DNA from: Apostichopus japonicus
Taxonomy: Eukaryota; Echinodermata; Holothuroidea; Aspidochirotida; Stichopodidae
Assembly: GCF_037975245.1 (NCBI RefSeq)
Contig: NC_092576.1
Span: 25,011,611-25,075,610, forward strand
Reading direction: 5' to 3'
Length of the DNA stretch: 64,000 nt
Shown piece by piece: positions 48,857 to 62,320 of the stretch. Both the position numbers and the translations under genes were made by a program. Within the stretch, counting starts at the first letter, position 1; the number at the start of each line of letters is the position of its first letter. The notes beneath the pieces were generated by a model. That model was not told where the DNA came from. It saw nothing but the letters and a program-made list of their open reading frames with translations, and ran no database searches.

Positions 48857-51800
48857 AGTTTTGTTCAAACATACAATGCAAATTGACTGTAATGTTTAGA
48901 TTACTTTAGTTGTCTGCACGTATACTTGATATAGGTATACGACACCCATATGCACTAGTACATATATAGCTCGTTTCTGGTATGGTTGAATGGTAATTTT
49001 AAAAGGCAAAAGAACCATAGTGACCATTGCTTATTCACTGAAGTAAGTGGTTTGCGTAAAGCTATATGCATATTATATTTGCAGCTTATTAATCGGGGAG
49101 ACACATTTAATGTTCTACCTATATATCCGCCATTGTTGCAAGGCCCATTCTGCTCAGGAGAAAGCCACAGTCGCGTGCACAGGATTTCGAAGGTAGCAAT
49201 TTCTTTCTCCGACTGACTTAGTAAGGGGACTGAGCTCTCGTGGAAAGACCAGAAGTGAATGAAGAATTGTATAAAGAAAGGGGACTGCACTGGGGTCATT
49301 GAAGCCGAGGATTCGGGGTCTTCCAGAAGAAAACAATGACGTCAAATTGAGCATTCTGTGGCACGTGTAGACTATCAGTTATGTTTAAATAGGTTGGCAC
49401 AACCGTAAGATTTTGCTAATACATACTTTATGATATGTTAAAAAATGGGGACGATTCCACTCACAGTAGTGGTCCAACTCTGCCCAGCTAAATACACAAC
49501 TCACCTGACTGAACAATTTTCCATCAACTGACGATCGGAGGTAGGGAGGGGATGGCCCCGGGTCCACTTTTCTCACGCCACTGACCGCCATGAACGATCT
49601 CCTACCCAGTGACCAATTTACCCTCATTTGAATATTCTTGCACCGGAGCTTTATATACTGACTATATCAACAAGCGTAGAAGAGAATTCCCACATTTAAC
49701 ACATACACACAATGTATCAAATGATGCAAGGTGGCGGTGAATTGTGATTTGTCGCCGTTCTAGCTACTGTTCTGCGTTGACGTATCTAAGTCAAAAACAA
49801 TACGTACAAACATTCCGTCATTCCTGACGATTTTCTTCTAAATTATGCTGGTAAATTCAATATTTTAGGCGACAATATTTTTTTCAGAATATTTCAACAA
49901 CAAGTGAACTCTTCAAATTAGGAAAAAGAAACGAGGTTTGGCTGGATTAATGCTGTTGGTCTTTGGTATAACTCTTTTATTAGGTAAATGGCTAAAACTC
50001 AGGAAAGAAAAACCTATATATTAATGAGCCAGACACTAAACAACAAATGTATTTACGTTCCTTGTAACCACCTCCATGAGGCTGTATATATGTGCAGTGG
50101 ATGTTATTGCTGGGATTTACCTCGAAAAAGCTGTTCGCTGAAACAATTGAAATGCTTTCTTGTAGTAATAATTTGATTGAGGAAATTACACTTTTTAGGA
50201 GGCTTTCCATTTGATCCAAACATCCACATATCATCACTTCAAAACGGTTGAGTGAATATCGGTTATATAATTCAGCAGTTGGATACTTTGGATAATTTCT
50301 TAATATCTTCGACGATGTTTATTCATGAATTATATGCAACAAAAAATGTTAAATGTCATTGGTTATGTCTAATAAGATATGGAAAAGATTTTTAACCTAC
50401 CGAAAAACCTACGAAAAAAGTTTCAGAGCGACCATTTTTAACAAAGAAACTAAATAATATTTGCTAACATTTTAATAAATCTTTACAATGAAAGGACGAA
50501 GTCGTGTGCTCTAAAATATGGACCAAAGTCTGTAAACTGTAGCTCTAAAAAGCAAAACCAATTTTGTGCAAAACTCTACGAAAGATGATTTGCGTGTAAT
50601 TTTGCAAGCCACGCCCAGGTCTATGGATAAGCGGAGTGTACATATGAGTAATCAGTAACAAGAAATCCGTAGTCATAACCGTGAACGTTTTACTATGATT
50701 GGCTACTGAACTGTATCATGTTTGAACAATAATCGGTATTCATAGACATACGTAGTTCTGAGAACGTGAAAGAAACCAACACAATGGAGAAGGATTTGCT
50801 CGGAATCGCTTTGCTTATACTAAAAGATGTATGCATTAAATTAGCAACGCCAAAGCTTTTCTGTTTCGGACAACGCATTGCATATTACGTGTAAGCAGTT
50901 TATTTATAATAATATTGCGTCAGTTTTTCACAGTAACTTTGCTACACGCTAAAGGGTATTGTTTGAATTGTTCGAGATTCTAGAATATTATACAGTTATG
51001 GAAACGACTAAATACACAATTAGGTTGCCACTACTGCATGTTGTAAAGCATATACAAACTTATGTTGTGTGTGTCCACTCAAACGTGGAACAATTCCTTC
51101 TCCTGACTAATCCACTAAATGAATCATTCCGATTTATTACCACACCATGTGAAAACTTCTGATTGTTTCATACTATGATTCAAAATATTGTACCCTCACC
51201 ATTTCTTATGATAACCCATTCCCTCCCCTCCACAATCGTCAACACTTGTATTATCAAAAGAAGACAATACAGCATGGCATTGGCATATGGAACATTTAAT
51301 TGTTGATGGGAAATTTGAATAACCGTTCTCCACAACTATTGTAACCTGTAAATACCTACAATGACAGTTCAGGCAAAACAGCGAAGCAATATTTAATACA
51401 GAAACCAACAAAATGAAACTGATTAATCATGGTGTTCTGTCAACAAAAGAGTTATTATCCAGTTCCTACGTATATAGAAATGGCGGATGCCATGTTACTG
51501 ACAGAATATATTCGTATTAAAGATGCAATTAGTCCATAATATTACCACAAGAAATCTGTTTGAAATGTGACAATGGAATAGAGGTTTTAACAGGTGTATA
51601 AAGACCCATAGGTCTAAGCTAGTCATGCGTAGGCTTTTCTGGATGTTTACTAAAGTCAAAAGTTCAGGGTATATATAATTTAGATTTTTTTTTTTTTTTG
51701 TATCTGGCTGCGTATTCCCAGGCATGAAATAGCCATAGAAAAACAAATAAGCCTAATTAAAAACTTCATCTTGCTCGATGAAAATATCTAATTCACTGTA

Positions 51801-53115
51801 TATTGTATTATCACTGGGAAAGGAATTTTAACCAGTTACCACCTATGGTAGCCTATTACTTGTGCACAGGCTACTAATTCACCCAATATTCAAGTTAATC
51901 TTATTTTTAAACGTACACCCCTGTCACTGCGCCAGATCTATACACTTAACTGAGCCCAACTTATGGTAACTCTCAATCAATGGTGTATGTATATACAGAA
52001 CGTGTTGACGGTAATGGTTTATAATAGAAACTATTCGGTTGTGTAGCTGTCAAAATGAAAGTTACTCAAATTGAAGTGCTTACTATTACTTGGCATATTC
52101 TCCGACATGAACTATTGAGCTTCAGCTGTGTTCCTGTAAATATAGGCTGCCTGGCTTATACATTTTGCAAAGTAATCTTGTAGAATGCTGTGCACTGCTT
52201 CCATTGATGTTTATTTTCAAAATGTTGGTTCAACTTCTGTTTTGATTCAAAACGTGTTTTAAATATAACAAAATATATAGGCTCCACTTAGAAAAAGGTC
52301 AGCACCTGTAATATTGTTCTAGGACAAGCCCAAAATATAAAATACTAACCTTCAAAGATCAGGGCTATAGATATTTGGGCATTTGAATTATCATCGGAAT
52401 ATTGCCAAAAAACCCGTTCAAACACAGACAAACAGTTGAAATACTCTTCATTGTTGAAAATAGATCATATCTCGCGCACCCTACACCTATTTCAAAAATC
52501 TTATAAATAACATTTTCTTTAAAGGCTTTCTCACAAAAGTAATGCAATGAATTTCGGGATAGCGTCACAAAAGTGTTGTGAGAACAACTTGCACAATGTA
52601 GGTAATGTTCGCGTGTGCCTGTGCGGCTGGGCGTTGTATACTTGTATTGTATGTACGTGCATTGTTTATGTATTGTAATACTCTGGTAGAGGGGCGTGTC
52701 CACAGTTCTTATTACTAATATCCCGGTCACTTTTCAACCAATTACCACAAATTTTGCCAAAAATGATTGGAAATATATTAAATAATACGAATTCAACATT
52801 AAATACACCAAAAATACTATTTTGAGTATGTTTTCCTCAATAAGCTATTTGGGTACCTAATTTGCATAATTGAATACATAATTAGCCCAAAATTAGTGAA
52901 ATTTATCATGTATGAAATCAACAATCGTTACCCTTTCCATTGATATAAAGTTTCATGTCCAAAATATTCCTGTGAATTGGTGAACTGCTTACTAAACTAG
53001 GTAACACTGCCTTGTAAAAGGAATATGCAAAAGGAACTTACAAACGTGGGACCATACTGCCAGTAAACAATGTGAATAAAATATGATTCAAAGTTTCACC
53101 TTTTTATTTACATAG

Positions 53116-53386
53116 GCTACAGATCTTTATAAAGTAGAAGGAGCAGTCGCAAGGGTTGCTAGTCGGTTTTCTGCGCCATCGATTGGTTTTAGTGGCCTAT
53201 GGTTTTGGCATAGACGTGGTTTTTCTTGGTGATGCCATTTACGATCTGGTTCAGAGAAGCAATAACGAAGACAGACGAAATGAAAATTCAAGCGAACTGA
53301 ACGACTCTAAAAGTAGCAGAGGAAAGTCAACATACTTTTCGGAGCTGCTTCTTGACCTTGCGAAAATTACTTATGGAACTCATTAA
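53116..53386 (+). pseudogene. Terminal exon copy, unit C, frameshifted
   Basis: Acceptor TTTATTTACATAG. It starts ATDLYKVEGAVARVAS. A shift around 53,185-53,220 moves the rest, GIDVVFLGDAIYDLVQRSNN and SELLLDLAKITYGTH, into another frame. It retains the codons between the two halves that unit A lost. Confidence 0.6.
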
Positions 53387-54747
53387 TGAGATTTGATGGC
53401 CAAAGGTAGTTTTATTTCAATATTATTGCATAATTTTAATATGTTGCTGATGTCAGTAAAATTTACAGAGTACATTTACATGTCTGTTCCACCAACGCTT
53501 GAGATCACAATTGAAATGGAACCGAATTTTAAAAATAACAGCAAAAATACTCCAGATAGCTTTGAATCAGGTTTCAAGCCGTGTTTGTCAATACCATTGT
53601 TCCTTGGTCAATTTCATGCAAGACCATATAGCCCAAAATGACATCGGTTGTCATCCATGGGGTTTGTGTTGTTTGCAACAGGCAACGATGTACAATACCT
53701 GTATACAGGCGCAAATTGGTTTTTGCATGGCATCCACAGAAATTATTCTGCCATTAAAGTTGTACTGTGTGTTTAAACTAAGACATACATGATATATGTA
53801 TGTCCAAATATTGGCATACCGTTTAAGAAGTCCATCCAAACAATTAAGGCAAATGAAGAAACTTCGGCATGGAATCCTGTATAAAGCTTTCCGAAAGAAG
53901 AGAAGAAAAACGATCAAAAGTGTAAAAAATCGATAATGTGTTGTACAAATAATGTATTCAATTAATCGCGCCCCTTTGTTTTAACAAGTGAAAGAAATAC
54001 TATTAGATAATGCATTTTAAGTAAGAAGAAAACCCAACAACGTAACGAGTAATCTTAACAGTACAAGTGCACATGTACTAGTCTACACATAGTATTTAAA
54101 CAGTACACACAGTATATTTATATTATCCTAATCATTATCCGAATCTTACTGCATTTAGCTAATGTCCGCTTTTGTAGTTACCGCTAGAAACCTGACAAAA
54201 GAATGAAGTGACTAACGTATACTCAACAAAAGGCACAAAGAACCAAGCCGCGAAGGACATATAGGCGAATCTGTATCTGCAAAGAACAGCACAGAACGTA
54301 GCCATATATCGTACGATAAGCCTAATGCAACATATTGGATGTAGGCCTAGGTCTTCCTATGTTTGAAGGTGTTTTTCTTTATCTGAGACCTTTAATGTAA
54401 CGTAGGTTATTGTGGATTGATCACTCGGATCGAGGCTCTCAATTTCAAACTCGAAAATTCGGTGAGGCTCAACGAACTTACCATTACCACTTATAGTCCA
54501 GCAAATTCACTGAATGTATAGGCAGTAGTAGTAGGTTAAGTATCGTATTTCGTGTTTACTTGTAGAGTAATTTAGTGATTAGCTGATCGAGGTACTGTAA
54601 GTGATGAATATTCATACCCTACTGTGTTTATATGCTTCGTTGCCTAACTTTCATAAGATGGGTAGTTTTCTTAAAAACAGCTTTACGAATTTACAGTTTT
54701 GTAATAATTTGTGGTAATCTTTACCTGTATTTTTATAACACAGATTC

Positions 54748-54832
54748 ATTACTTGGTACATTGAAACCAGGGACGCCGCCAGTTTTTAATTGCAATATAG
54801 TGAAAAATACAAAGCCTGGCGATGTGTATTGA
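54748..54832 (+). other. KPGTPPVF-type segment, unit C
   Basis: Acceptor TTTTTATAACACAG, then SLLGTLKPGTPPVFNCNI and onward to TGA one codon past the stop used in A and B. Confidence 0.3.
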
Positions 54833-56099
54833 TTTTGCTGAAACCAGCAGTGCAACTCTAATGTTTTGCTACTGTTATGTTTAAATTACCCTAGTTGTCT
54901 GTACGTATACTTGATATAGGTATACGACACCCATATGCACTAGTCCTTAGATAGCTCGTTTCTGGTTTGGTTGAATGGTAATTTCAAAAGACAAAAGAAC
55001 CATAGTTGAGATCATTGCTTATTCACTGAAGTAAGTGGTTTGCGTATAGCTATATGCATATCACATTTGCAGCATATTAATGGGGGAGACACACTTAGTG
55101 GTCTACCTATCTATCTGCCAATGTTACAAGGCACATTCTGCTTAGTTGAACCCACAGTTGCGTGCACAGGATTCGAAGGTGGAGGTAGCAAATTCCAATT
55201 TTTCTCCGACAGACTTACTTAGGAGACTAAACTCTTGTGGAAGGGCCAGATGCAAATGAGGAATTTTCTAAATGAGGTGGACTGCACTAGGGTCATTGTA
55301 GCCGGGAGATTTGGGGTCCTCCCGATGAAAACAATGACGTCGAAGGGAGCATTCTGTGGCACGTGTAGACTGTAATTTATGTCTAAATAGGTAGGCACAA
55401 CCGTAAGATTTTGCTAATAAATACTGTATGTTATGTTTCTAAAAAGAGTGAGGTCTATTGTACTCGCAGTAGTGGTCCAACTCTTCCCAGCTGAATACAA
55501 AATCACCCGACTGAACCATTTTCCATCGACTGACGATCGGAGATAGGGAGAGGGTGGCCCCGGATCCACTTTTCGCACGCCATTGACCGCCATGAACGAT
55601 CTCCTACCCATTGACCAATTTACCCTCATTTGAGTATCCTGGCACCTGTCATAATGGTTTTCCTTAAGTTCAGAGCTTAGATACTGACTATATCAACAAG
55701 CGTAAAATAGAATTACCATCTAACAAATACACAAAATGTATCAAATCATGCCAAATGGCGGTGGCTTGTGAGTTGTCGCAAATCTAACTACTGTTCTGTG
55801 TTGACGAATCTAGGTCAAACACAATACGTACAAACATTCCGTCATTCCTGACGATTTTTTTTATCTTAGGAATGCTTGTAAATTCTATATTTTAAGCGTC
55901 AATATGTTTTTTTTTTTAGAATTCTTCAACAAGTGAAGTCCTCAAAGTAATAAATGAAAAAGAGGTGCGTGTTTTTCATATACGCGTAAATCCACTCCTT
56001 CGAAAGGGGTGCTATTCTAACAGCAGAACAGTTACCCTTTGCAATTTCCCAAAACAGCTAACCATTTCAAGAAATGTTTTCAAATGATAGTTTTGGGGA

Positions 56100-56241
56100 T
56101 TAATGCTGATGGTCTTTGGTATAACTCTTGTATTAGGTATATGGCAAAGAACCAGGAAAGAAAGCGTTGTTTCTATTGTCAATCTCATATCAAAGAGAAT
56201 GAAAGCAAGGATAGTTCTGACCATCTATACATTTAGCTACA
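56100..56241 (+). other. Hydrophobic-basic ORF segment, unit C
   Basis: The frame reads GLMLMVFGITLVLGIWQRTR and then a Lys/Arg-rich tail to TAA. The copy 0 version (18,754-18,929) is also open and longer; those in A (about 42,960) and B (about 49,950) are stopped early. A membrane segment followed by positive residues is a plausible tail, but no upstream exon is known. Confidence 0.2.
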
Positions 56242-56715
56242 ATTAACCAGACACTAAACGTTACGTTCCTTGTAACCAGCTCTACGAGGCTGTATTGGGT
56301 GTGGTGGATGTTTTTTTTTTTCTGGAGTTTACCTCGAAAAAGCTGTTGGATAAATAATTGAAAACATTTCAATTGAAATGTTTTCTTGTAGTAATAGTTT
56401 GATCGAGGAAATTACACTTTGTAGGAGGCTTTTCCATTTGATCACAATCATCACTTCAAGAAACGGTTGAGTAAATATCGGTTATATAATTCAACAGTTG
56501 GATACTTTGAATTATATACAACGAAGAATGTAAAATGCCAAAGGTTATGTGTAATAAGATATAGAAGAGGTTTTTTAACCTACCTACTAACCTACCACAT
56601 AACAAAAATGTCTCATAGCGACCATTTTTAACAAACAAACTTAATAATAGCCTATTCGCTCATATTTTAATAAATCTTTGCAATGAAAGGACGAAGTCGT
56701 GTGCTCTAAAATATG

Positions 56716-59278
56716 AACAAAGTCTGTAAACTGTAGTTCTAGAAACAAAACCAATTTTATGCAAAACTGTACGAAAGAATGTTGATGACGTGAGTGTAAT
56801 TTTATAAGCCACGCTAAAGTCTATGGATAAGTAGAGTGTACATATGAGTAATCAGTAACAAAAAATCCGTAGGTCATAACCGTGAACGTTTTACTATGAT
56901 TGGCTACTGAACCGTATCATGCTTAAACAATATTCGGAATTCATAGATATACGTAGGACTCAAAACGTGAAAGAAACCGAGACAATGGAGAAGGATTCGC
57001 TCAAAATCGTTTTACTAATGATAAAAGAAATATAAATTCACTTAGCAACGGGAACGTCATTTTGCTTCGGGCAATGTCTTGTATATCACGAGTGCGCAGT
57101 GTATTTATACTTTTACACTGTTATGTGTGCCCACTAACCAGGGTAACTATGTATTCTTCTGACTAATTCCCTGAATGATTCATTAACGATAACCCACACC
57201 CTCCCCTCCCGCTTCTCTTACCCTTCAACTCTTGTATTATCAAAATAAGACGATACAGGCATGAGCATAAGAATATAGAACATTTAATTGTTGATGGGTA
57301 CTTTGAATAAGCGCTCTCCACAACAATAGTAACCTGTACATACCTACAATGATAGTTCTGGCCAAACGGGAAGCAATATTTAGTACAGAAACCAAAACAA
57401 ATGAAACTGATTAATCATGGTGTTCTGTCAATAACAGAGTTATTATCCAGTTCCTACCCAAAAAGACATGGCGGTTGCCATATAACTGACAGGATATATT
57501 CGTATTCAATTAGTCCATTATATTGCCACAAGAAGTCTGTATGAAATGTGACAACCGAATGGATGTTTTAAAAGGTGTGCTAATGTGAGCAGTGTGACTT
57601 GGCCATTTAACAGCAACGTGCAGAATGGCATACCCCGACTGGTGATGGTTGGTCATGTCAGGGAAGAATGTGGCTATTAAATTAACATGGAAAGTATAGG
57701 ATCACTACTACACTCTTAAAACGACCTTGAAATTTTTCCGACCAGAAATTCTAGTCAAACTATTTGTCACTAGAAAAGGATCGGCTTGACAATATATTTG
57801 ATGTCCAGGTCGGCTAGTTATATCTAGGCCTAGTAGGGTGCTCAAAAGTGTCGTGCATTGAAGCCACGGATTTGATTGTAACCTCACAATTCTTTCACAT
57901 TATGCGATCGAAGTTCATTCTGGGTATATACGACTAATAAACTGTCACAAGTTTGTATAAAATAACTCTTCTCTGTCATCTGTGTCCAAAGATAGAACTT
58001 CACTGTACTAACGTTCATGGCCCTAGGCTAGTACTGAGTAATAGGAATATTTAGTAACCGCGGTAAAGATAGAACTTAGACTAGGGCCTAAATATGCAAA
58101 TAACCACTAGTCTAACTTTTACTTACAGTTACTTGATAGGCATTGGTTAGTATAAACGTGTAAAAGTTATGATATCGTTACAAACGAGATTGGAATAGGC
58201 CATATTTCGTCAACAAATGGCTTGACGTTACTAGTTAAGCTGAAAATATCCTAATTAGTATAGTATATGCTGATGGTGATGGTGGGTTTGTCAGGTCTGG
58301 AGCAGCCTCCCTGATTTATATTAAATAATATAACATTCTGAATATTTTGCTTGTCTGCCTACCAATATTACAACAACAACCAAGAATAGTCTGTCTTTTT
58401 TGCCAACTTGCAGGAGCCGTGCGAAGCTAAACTAGTAATTGCTCATAGTGACTGATAGGCTACACGCAGATGCAGAACGAACTTGTTGAGAATGCTAGCC
58501 GATCTAAATGGCAATGGTCCACAGTCGTTAAAATACTAGAGCTAGCCTAGGCCACTAGGGCCTATATAACTGTTCAAAAGAACTAGTAAAAAACTCACCC
58601 CCCCCCAAAAAAAAAATGATGGCTTGTTGTTTATTGCTGACTTAGGTCTAATTTAAAAAGACCCATATGTCTAAACTAGTAATGCGTAGGCTATGCTACA
58701 TGTTAACTAAAGTCAAAAGTTCAGGGTATAATTTAGATATAAACTTGTGTGAAGCTTACATCGCAATAGCTGTTACATATGCTGCGTATTCGCAGGCATG
58801 AAATATCCATAGAAAAGGGTATATGCCTAACTGACAACTTTTATCTTGCTCGATTGAAATATCTAATTCACTGCATGTTGTATTATCACTAGGAATTTTA
58901 CCAGTTCCTGTGACTTATGGTGGCCTATTACATGTGCACAGGCTACTAATTCACCCAATATTCCAGTCAACTGTTTTTGTTTTTTAAAACTTGCACTCCT
59001 TTTACTGTGCCAGATCTATACACTTCACTGAGCCCAACTCAAGGTAACTCTCAACCAATGGTGTATGTATATACAGAACGTGTTGAAGGTACTGATTTAT
59101 TGTAGAAACTAGAATGTTGCGTACGTAGCTGTCAAAATTAAAGTTACTTAAATTGAAGTGCTTACTAGTATTTTGCATATTCTCCGACAAGAACTATTGA
59201 GCTTCAGCTGTGTCCCTGAGGTCTAGGCTGCCTGGCTTATACATTAGGCCAATCAATCCTATGTAATGCTGTGCACTG
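56716..59278 (+). repeat. Tandem unit D, truncated
   Basis: The 5' third of the unit. It lost the promoter block (join near 57,795, AATATATTTG|ATGTCC) but keeps the TAGGCCTA blocks. It ends at about 59,278, where C (52,200) and A continue. No terminal exon. Confidence 0.8.
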
Positions 59279-60440
59279 TTACTAAGTTGCCCGATAATGC
59301 GGTCGAAAAACAGTGCACACTAATTGCTTATTCTTCAGATTCTTGAATCAGGTTTAACAATAAAGTACACTCCTGTTAATTGCATGATCCGTTTAACACT
59401 TCAATGGGAACAATGTGACTTAGAGAATTATGATTGTGATTATATTGATGATTGTATCATGATTTGATCATAAAAACACAGACAATTTGCTGTGCTATTA
59501 TAGTTTGCTGCATGGTTTTTAAATGATATGGCAGCAATGGTTAAGGTTCATTGCTGTATAAACGTCCCTGCCCACCCACTGATGGTGGTGATGAATGCCA
59601 CAATGTGATTATTTTCATTTCGCCACCATTAATGCATTGGTACAGTATTATAAACTAATGTTTAATACGAGCTGTCTGACGACATAATTAATGCAGTAAA
59701 GCTGCTTTTACTGTAAGAAACAAATAAAGTCGATATTAGTAGTGGTATTTTTTTATTGTTATTGTCCATTTGTAGCATTTCTCAATTTGGAGCAATACCT
59801 GATCATGATTTTTAAACCCTCAATATAAAAGTCATTGCACAGCTGGATGCAGCTTATATCCCGATATTCCTATTGCACGGAGTTCCTAAGAGTTCATTAA
59901 TAACAACAAAATAGTACAAACTTCAAATGGCAGTTACACATGAATGATTGGTAACTTTTCTTTGGAAATTCTATGGCCAATGCCTGAGAAATATGAAGTT
60001 GAAGTTCCATTGTTGTTCTTTAGCTCTTGTAAAAAAAAGGGGCAACTATTTTTCTTTAACAATTAACAAACTCATATTTTCAATCTGATGAAGATGAAGT
60101 TGTTTTTGCTTGATATACTGATACTTTTATGACTTTTTTCCCACGTCTTGCGCACGTTATGACACCACTTTTGTTCATATATGACCCCTGTAGAGTGAGT
60201 TATGTACCAATTTGTTGATGATGTCACAGAAATGTTACATTGACTTGTGTACAAGAACGTTAGTTAAAATAGGATACAAATACTCTAACTTGGGACAAAT
60301 TTAAATGTCTGTTTGCTTTGAACTACATACAAATGAAGATTACCTAATCTTCTGAATCGCTATATTTTCACTGTCGCCAAGAAAGTCTTCACAATCGTTA
60401 TCTAGAAACAGTTCTTGCACATCGCCAGGTATAACTTTCT
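59279..60440. other. No gene recognised
   Basis: Non-unit, AT-rich sequence with short frames only. Poly-A/T runs and no clear element ends. Confidence 0.4.
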
Positions 60441-60444
60441 CGGG

Positions 60445-60777
60445 TCATCTCAGCTCTAGTGATTCTGTCCATTCATTGTCAACAATGTTTCCAGCTTCAT
60501 AACTACTTACGATCGCTGTGCGCCAGTCTCTAGCAATGAAGTTTGATCTAAGAATGTTTAGCTTAAGAATATGCTGGCATGGTGGTAGCAATGACATATC
60601 AATGATCTTGTTCTGCTTTGTAAATTTGCGATCAAAGATTGTATATCTGGCTTCATTGACATATTTACCCTTTAGGATATATAGCAATGCCACATATTCC
60701 TCAAGATCTGATGGTGCAAGAGTTGTATTAGATAACAACACAGGCACATATCGCAAGGTCTTCAGAATGAGCGACAT
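60445..60777 (-). pseudogene. C-terminal part of an uncharacterised HAFTGCD-type protein
   Basis: 110 codons on the minus strand, including DLEEYVALLYILKG, VNEARYTIFDRKF, DMSLLPPCQHILKLNILRSN and ARDWRTA. 'Y..LY....VN..RY..F...LPPC...L..H..R.NY....W' is the usual end of a large family of uncharacterised, probably transposon-derived, invertebrate proteins. The matching upstream part lies on the opposite strand just beyond it, so the coding order is broken. Confidence 0.55.
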
Positions 60778-60967
60778 TGACCTAACACCAGCACAGAAGA
60801 CATCACTTATTGGCTTTCACGCTTTCACAGACAACGACTTCAACTCTTCCTTCTTTGAAAAGGAAAACAAACCTGCTGGAAGCTGCTGGAATGTAAGCCC
60901 TAATTCCTCGATACTTTATCAAATATTGCGGTATCTTCTGCTTTGTATGTGGAATTTGGGCTTTTAA
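60735..60967 (+). pseudogene. HAFTGCD-type protein middle part, opposite strand
   Basis: The plus strand encodes GTYRKVFRMSDIDLTPAQKT, then SLIGFHAFTDNDFNSSFF, then CWNVSP. The 'IGFHAFTGCD' core is recognisable, with the C of GCD changed to N. In intact relatives this part precedes the LPPC part on the same strand, whereas here they are head to head and overlap near 60,740-60,777. Confidence 0.5.
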
Positions 60968-61680
60968 CCCAAGATATTCCCCCGCCCAGAGAGAATCCCC
61001 CTTCCATGGGGTTGCGTTCAGGATTTGGGCTTTTTACCCAAGATATTCTTATTCCTTATGAATTCTAGTTCAGAAAAAAAAAACATGAGATAAAGCCTAC
61101 TTCCAGGTGATACCTAGCTGATTCATAGCCTGGCTTATAACTATATTAAATCACTAATTTCATTTTCCATAGAACTGGAACAAATATTACATGCACTTGT
61201 GCGTTGTAAGATGTAATAGGGTGACGGTAACCAGCCAGAAGTCCACTGCGAAGTTTAAGGGAAATGTCAAGGTGTTAATTGTGTGTGTGTGTGTCCAAAA
61301 CTCTTCCCAAGAGTTTGTGTTAAGATGTTGCCATGGATATGGCAAAATTAAGAAAGAAATGTTTGCTTTGACTTGCAAACTCCACGGGTATTCGGACGCT
61401 CAAATCTAAATAAAAAATTTAGTTGTGACTTAGGTTGAGTCAAATTGTCAAATTGTTGTGTTAGATATGCAAAGTTTAGGTTGGTTTAATTTTTCAAATA
61501 CCTGTAATACAAGCAAACATGAGATGAAAAAACAAACATGGCTTGATTTATCATAGGATATCATTATTAATATACTTTAGTTTCAGTTTCAAAAACAGTA
61601 ATATGAATTTAAAAATGGGATCAGATTTTCTTGCCCTCACCCTTTGCTTTTCAAGTGAGAAATAATTCATAGACTATTAC
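60968..61680. other. No gene recognised
   Basis: Two near-repeats of TTTGGGCTTTTAACCCAAGATATTC (60,955 and 61,025), a short (GT)n run at 61,281 and short frames on both strands without motifs. Confidence 0.4.
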
Positions 61681-61721
61681 TGCTTATCTTGTTTATTGTT
61701 TTCACTATTTCGTCACTGCAG

Positions 61722-62051
61722 ATTGGAACCATTTTGACTGAGTTCCTGTCTAAGGTTAGCCAGACTCAACTATTTATTGTAATCATAGGAGAGAAGAGAA
61801 GGAACCCAGAGCAACAATTTGTGATACTAGAAAGGATAGCAATACCAGCTAGTTTTCTGAACAATGTAGTTGATCTATGTTTCAAAGTGCTTTGTGTATC
61901 GGACCTTTACCACCCTTGGAGTCTTGTAACGTGTGGGATTTCATTCAAGAGATATTTACGGGCTCGGGGAGGGGAAGGGGAGACTAAGGTTAACATAAAG
62001 TGTTTTGACCTTGAAGAATGTTGTATCATGCACTGCGGAAACTTGAAATGA
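61722..62051 (+). pseudogene. SAMD3-like last exon, second locus, frameshifted
   Basis: After an acceptor (TTTCGTCACTGCAG) the frame reads IGTILTEFLSKVSQ, then QQFVILERIAIPASFLNNVV and DLCFKVLCVSDLYHP, paralleling FVILER ... DFCFKAMYILDMAYR of the minus-strand gene at 25.5-30.9 kb. Near 61,920 the frame slips: the expected VWDFIQEIF continues in another frame and soon stops. No upstream exons were recognised on the plus strand. It is a divergent paralogue fragment. Confidence 0.6.
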
Positions 62052-62320
62052 TATGTGAAACAGGGTGCATACACGCCATGAAAAAACCTGGAAAGTCATG
62101 AATATTTCTATTTCATTTGCGGCATTGAAAATCATGATAAAGAGTCAACTAGCTTTAATGGTCATAGGAATGTAACATTTATGAAAAAATATATTGAATG
62201 TACTGTTTAATTTTTATTCTTTTTTGTCGTTAGGGCGATCTTTGCAATTCAATGTGCACCTAACATTATCTCTCCCATATTATGATCCAGTTAAGTTAAG
62301 CTAAAATTAAATGTATTACT
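62052..62320. other. No gene recognised
   Basis: Contains the phrase CCATGAAAAAACCTGGAAAG followed by TCATGAATATTTC, which looks like a dispersed repeat end, but nothing that I can name. Confidence 0.3.

Larger units (their letters stand above)
43510..50515 (+). repeat. Tandem unit B
   Basis: Follows unit A head to tail. It keeps the promoter block but lost everything from the TAGGCCTA region (after about 45,765) to the middle of the terminal exon (45,780). It carries the longer copy of the minus-strand retrotransposon (46,217-47,735) and lacks both other insertions of unit A. About 90 percent or more similar to A by eye over shared blocks. Confidence 0.85.
50516..56715 (+). repeat. Tandem unit C
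   Basis: Shorter unit without retrotransposon insertions. Sequence matching about 32.3-33.8 kb of unit A, including the promoter, is deleted at about 51,597 (GGTGT|ATAAAGACCC). The terminal exon and all downstream blocks are present, so it preserves most empty sites. Confidence 0.85.

Noticed and set aside
52365-52730. Minus-strand 121-codon frame in unit C
   Set aside because: Homologous sequence in copy 0 and unit A is interrupted in that frame, and no motif is seen.
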